From the NCBI GenBank assembly GCA_903933385.1, contig CAIZJW010000181.1, positions 1 to 32,893 on the forward strand: DNA of 32,893 bases, given 5' to 3'. Below, one piece after another: positions 32,573 to 32,893 of this stretch (positions within the stretch are counted from its first letter, which is position 1; each line of letters opens with the position of its first letter). Source of the DNA: an uncultured Silvanigrella sp. (GTDB lineage: Bacteria; Bdellovibrionota_B; Oligoflexia; Silvanigrellales; Silvanigrellaceae). The notes under the pieces are model-generated. The model saw only the letters and a program-made list of their open reading frames with translations. It made no database searches and was not told the origin of the DNA. The translations under genes and the position numbers were made by a program.

Positions 32573-32893
32573 TCAGGCTGCATCCTCTTCAATGTCTTCG
32601 GAAACGGTTCTCTGGGATTGCCCGAATGGATGAATAAAGATTTTTATGAGTTCTGATTCATCGAGCTCAGTGAGGTCTGTGTTACGGCTTCCAATGTTGC
32701 AGATAACAAGCTCGCAACCGGGATTCAGATTCACCCAACGAGGCAATGGAATTGAATCACTGCCTAGACCCATGGGGTCTGAGTGCGGTGTGAGCACGAT
32801 ATTCTTGCGTGCACCTAACTTCAGCATGGGCCCTGGATATCCTGCATTTATAAAAACCATCTTCTGTAAATCCAGATCGATTATCGCCAGAAA
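32573..32893 (-). CDS. C-terminal part of a degenerate SpoIIE/PP2C-type protein (cut by the window edge)
   Basis: The open frame continues without a stop to the window edge; 107 C-terminal residues are visible. FLAIIDLDLQ then FINAGYPGPMLKLG matches the SpoIIE-type pattern before the VNAGHPPP turn, and DPMGLG matches the G-x-PLG turn. Where active enzymes have LVLYTDGLTE this protein has LVICNIGSRN, so the metal-binding Asp is missing, and the usual terminal DDxT motif is also absent. This suggests a non-catalytic relative, perhaps a binding or regulatory domain. The apparent ATG at 32860 is internal and not the true start. It lies upstream of the protease gene on the same strand, with 190 bases between. 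Confidence 0.75.
   Translation of the reverse strand, partial: FLAIIDLDLQKMVFINAGYPGPMLKLGARKNIVLTPHSDPMGLGSDSIPLPRWVNLNPGCELVICNIGSRNTDLTELDESELIKIFIHPFGQSQRTVSEDIEEDAA

Noticed and set aside
32858-32860. ATG as the start of the right-edge gene
   Set aside because: The frame stays open to the edge and the residues before this ATG continue the SpoIIE-type pattern, so the start is outside the window.
1-32893. CRISPR arrays, prophage, toxin-antitoxin, restriction or other defence genes, rRNA
   Set aside because: No regularly spaced repeats, phage structural genes or defence-type motifs were seen on either strand.

Overview
The window looks like chromosomal DNA of a free-living or predatory Gram-negative bacterium, most likely Bdellovibrionota/Oligoflexia or a related delta-type lineage (inference; no rRNA is present to settle it). 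The signs are moderate GC, dense coding on both strands, many signal peptides and lipoproteins of unknown function, a GldA/GldF/GldG/DUF4340 transporter operon, 7TM-SpoIIE phosphatases, LipB, YceI and several secreted proteases. There is no prophage, CRISPR array or rRNA. One tRNA (Asn, GTT) and one insertion-sequence remnant are present. No gene-free stretch exceeds 300 bases; the longest gaps are 12124-12355, 10195-10423, 32383-32572 and 22169-22354, and what they hold is described.

Layout. 71-4460: small envelope proteins (two beta-barrel-like proteins ending in Phe, a probable lipoprotein, a Pro/Thr-linker secreted protein) around an orphan membrane histidine kinase. 4558-10194: a hydrolase island with a gluzincin metalloprotease carrying a C-terminal sorting-like tail, a lipoprotein of the Phytophthora-elicitor transglutaminase family with a Pep-13-like motif, a cytoplasmic GH57 glycosidase and an exported S8 protease. 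10424-11562: an HPt/response-regulator pair with overlapping genes. 11743-12264: a truncated IS6-type transposase and an inverted repeat. 12356-17548: an Slt-type lytic transglycosylase, a PhnC/PhnE-type ABC transporter without a visible binding protein, and lipB. 17579-22168: YceI, an exported unknown, a HEAT-repeat protein, and a receiver-only regulator followed by an aspartate kinase lacking ACT domains.

22355-27949: a tightly coupled operon with a good sigma70 promoter and a strong terminator: ABC-2 ATPase, permease, GldG-like protein, DUF4340 protein, and a degenerate-Nudix/winged-helix protein of NrtR type. 28012-28087: tRNA-Asn with its own promoter. 28146-32893: a minus-strand group of a 7TM-GAF-SpoIIE phosphatase whose ribosome binding site lies inside a terminator-like hairpin, an eight-cysteine secreted protein, a trypsin-like lipoprotein, and the C-terminus of a second, apparently degenerate SpoIIE-type protein running off the right edge.

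The most notable items are the Pep-13-like transglutaminase next to a sorting-tail metalloprotease with overlapping 3' ends, the Nudix-derived regulator closing the Gld operon, the ACT-less aspartokinase paired with a receiver protein, and the active/degenerate phosphatase pair around a lipoprotein protease. All functions are read from sequence motifs; no database search was run.
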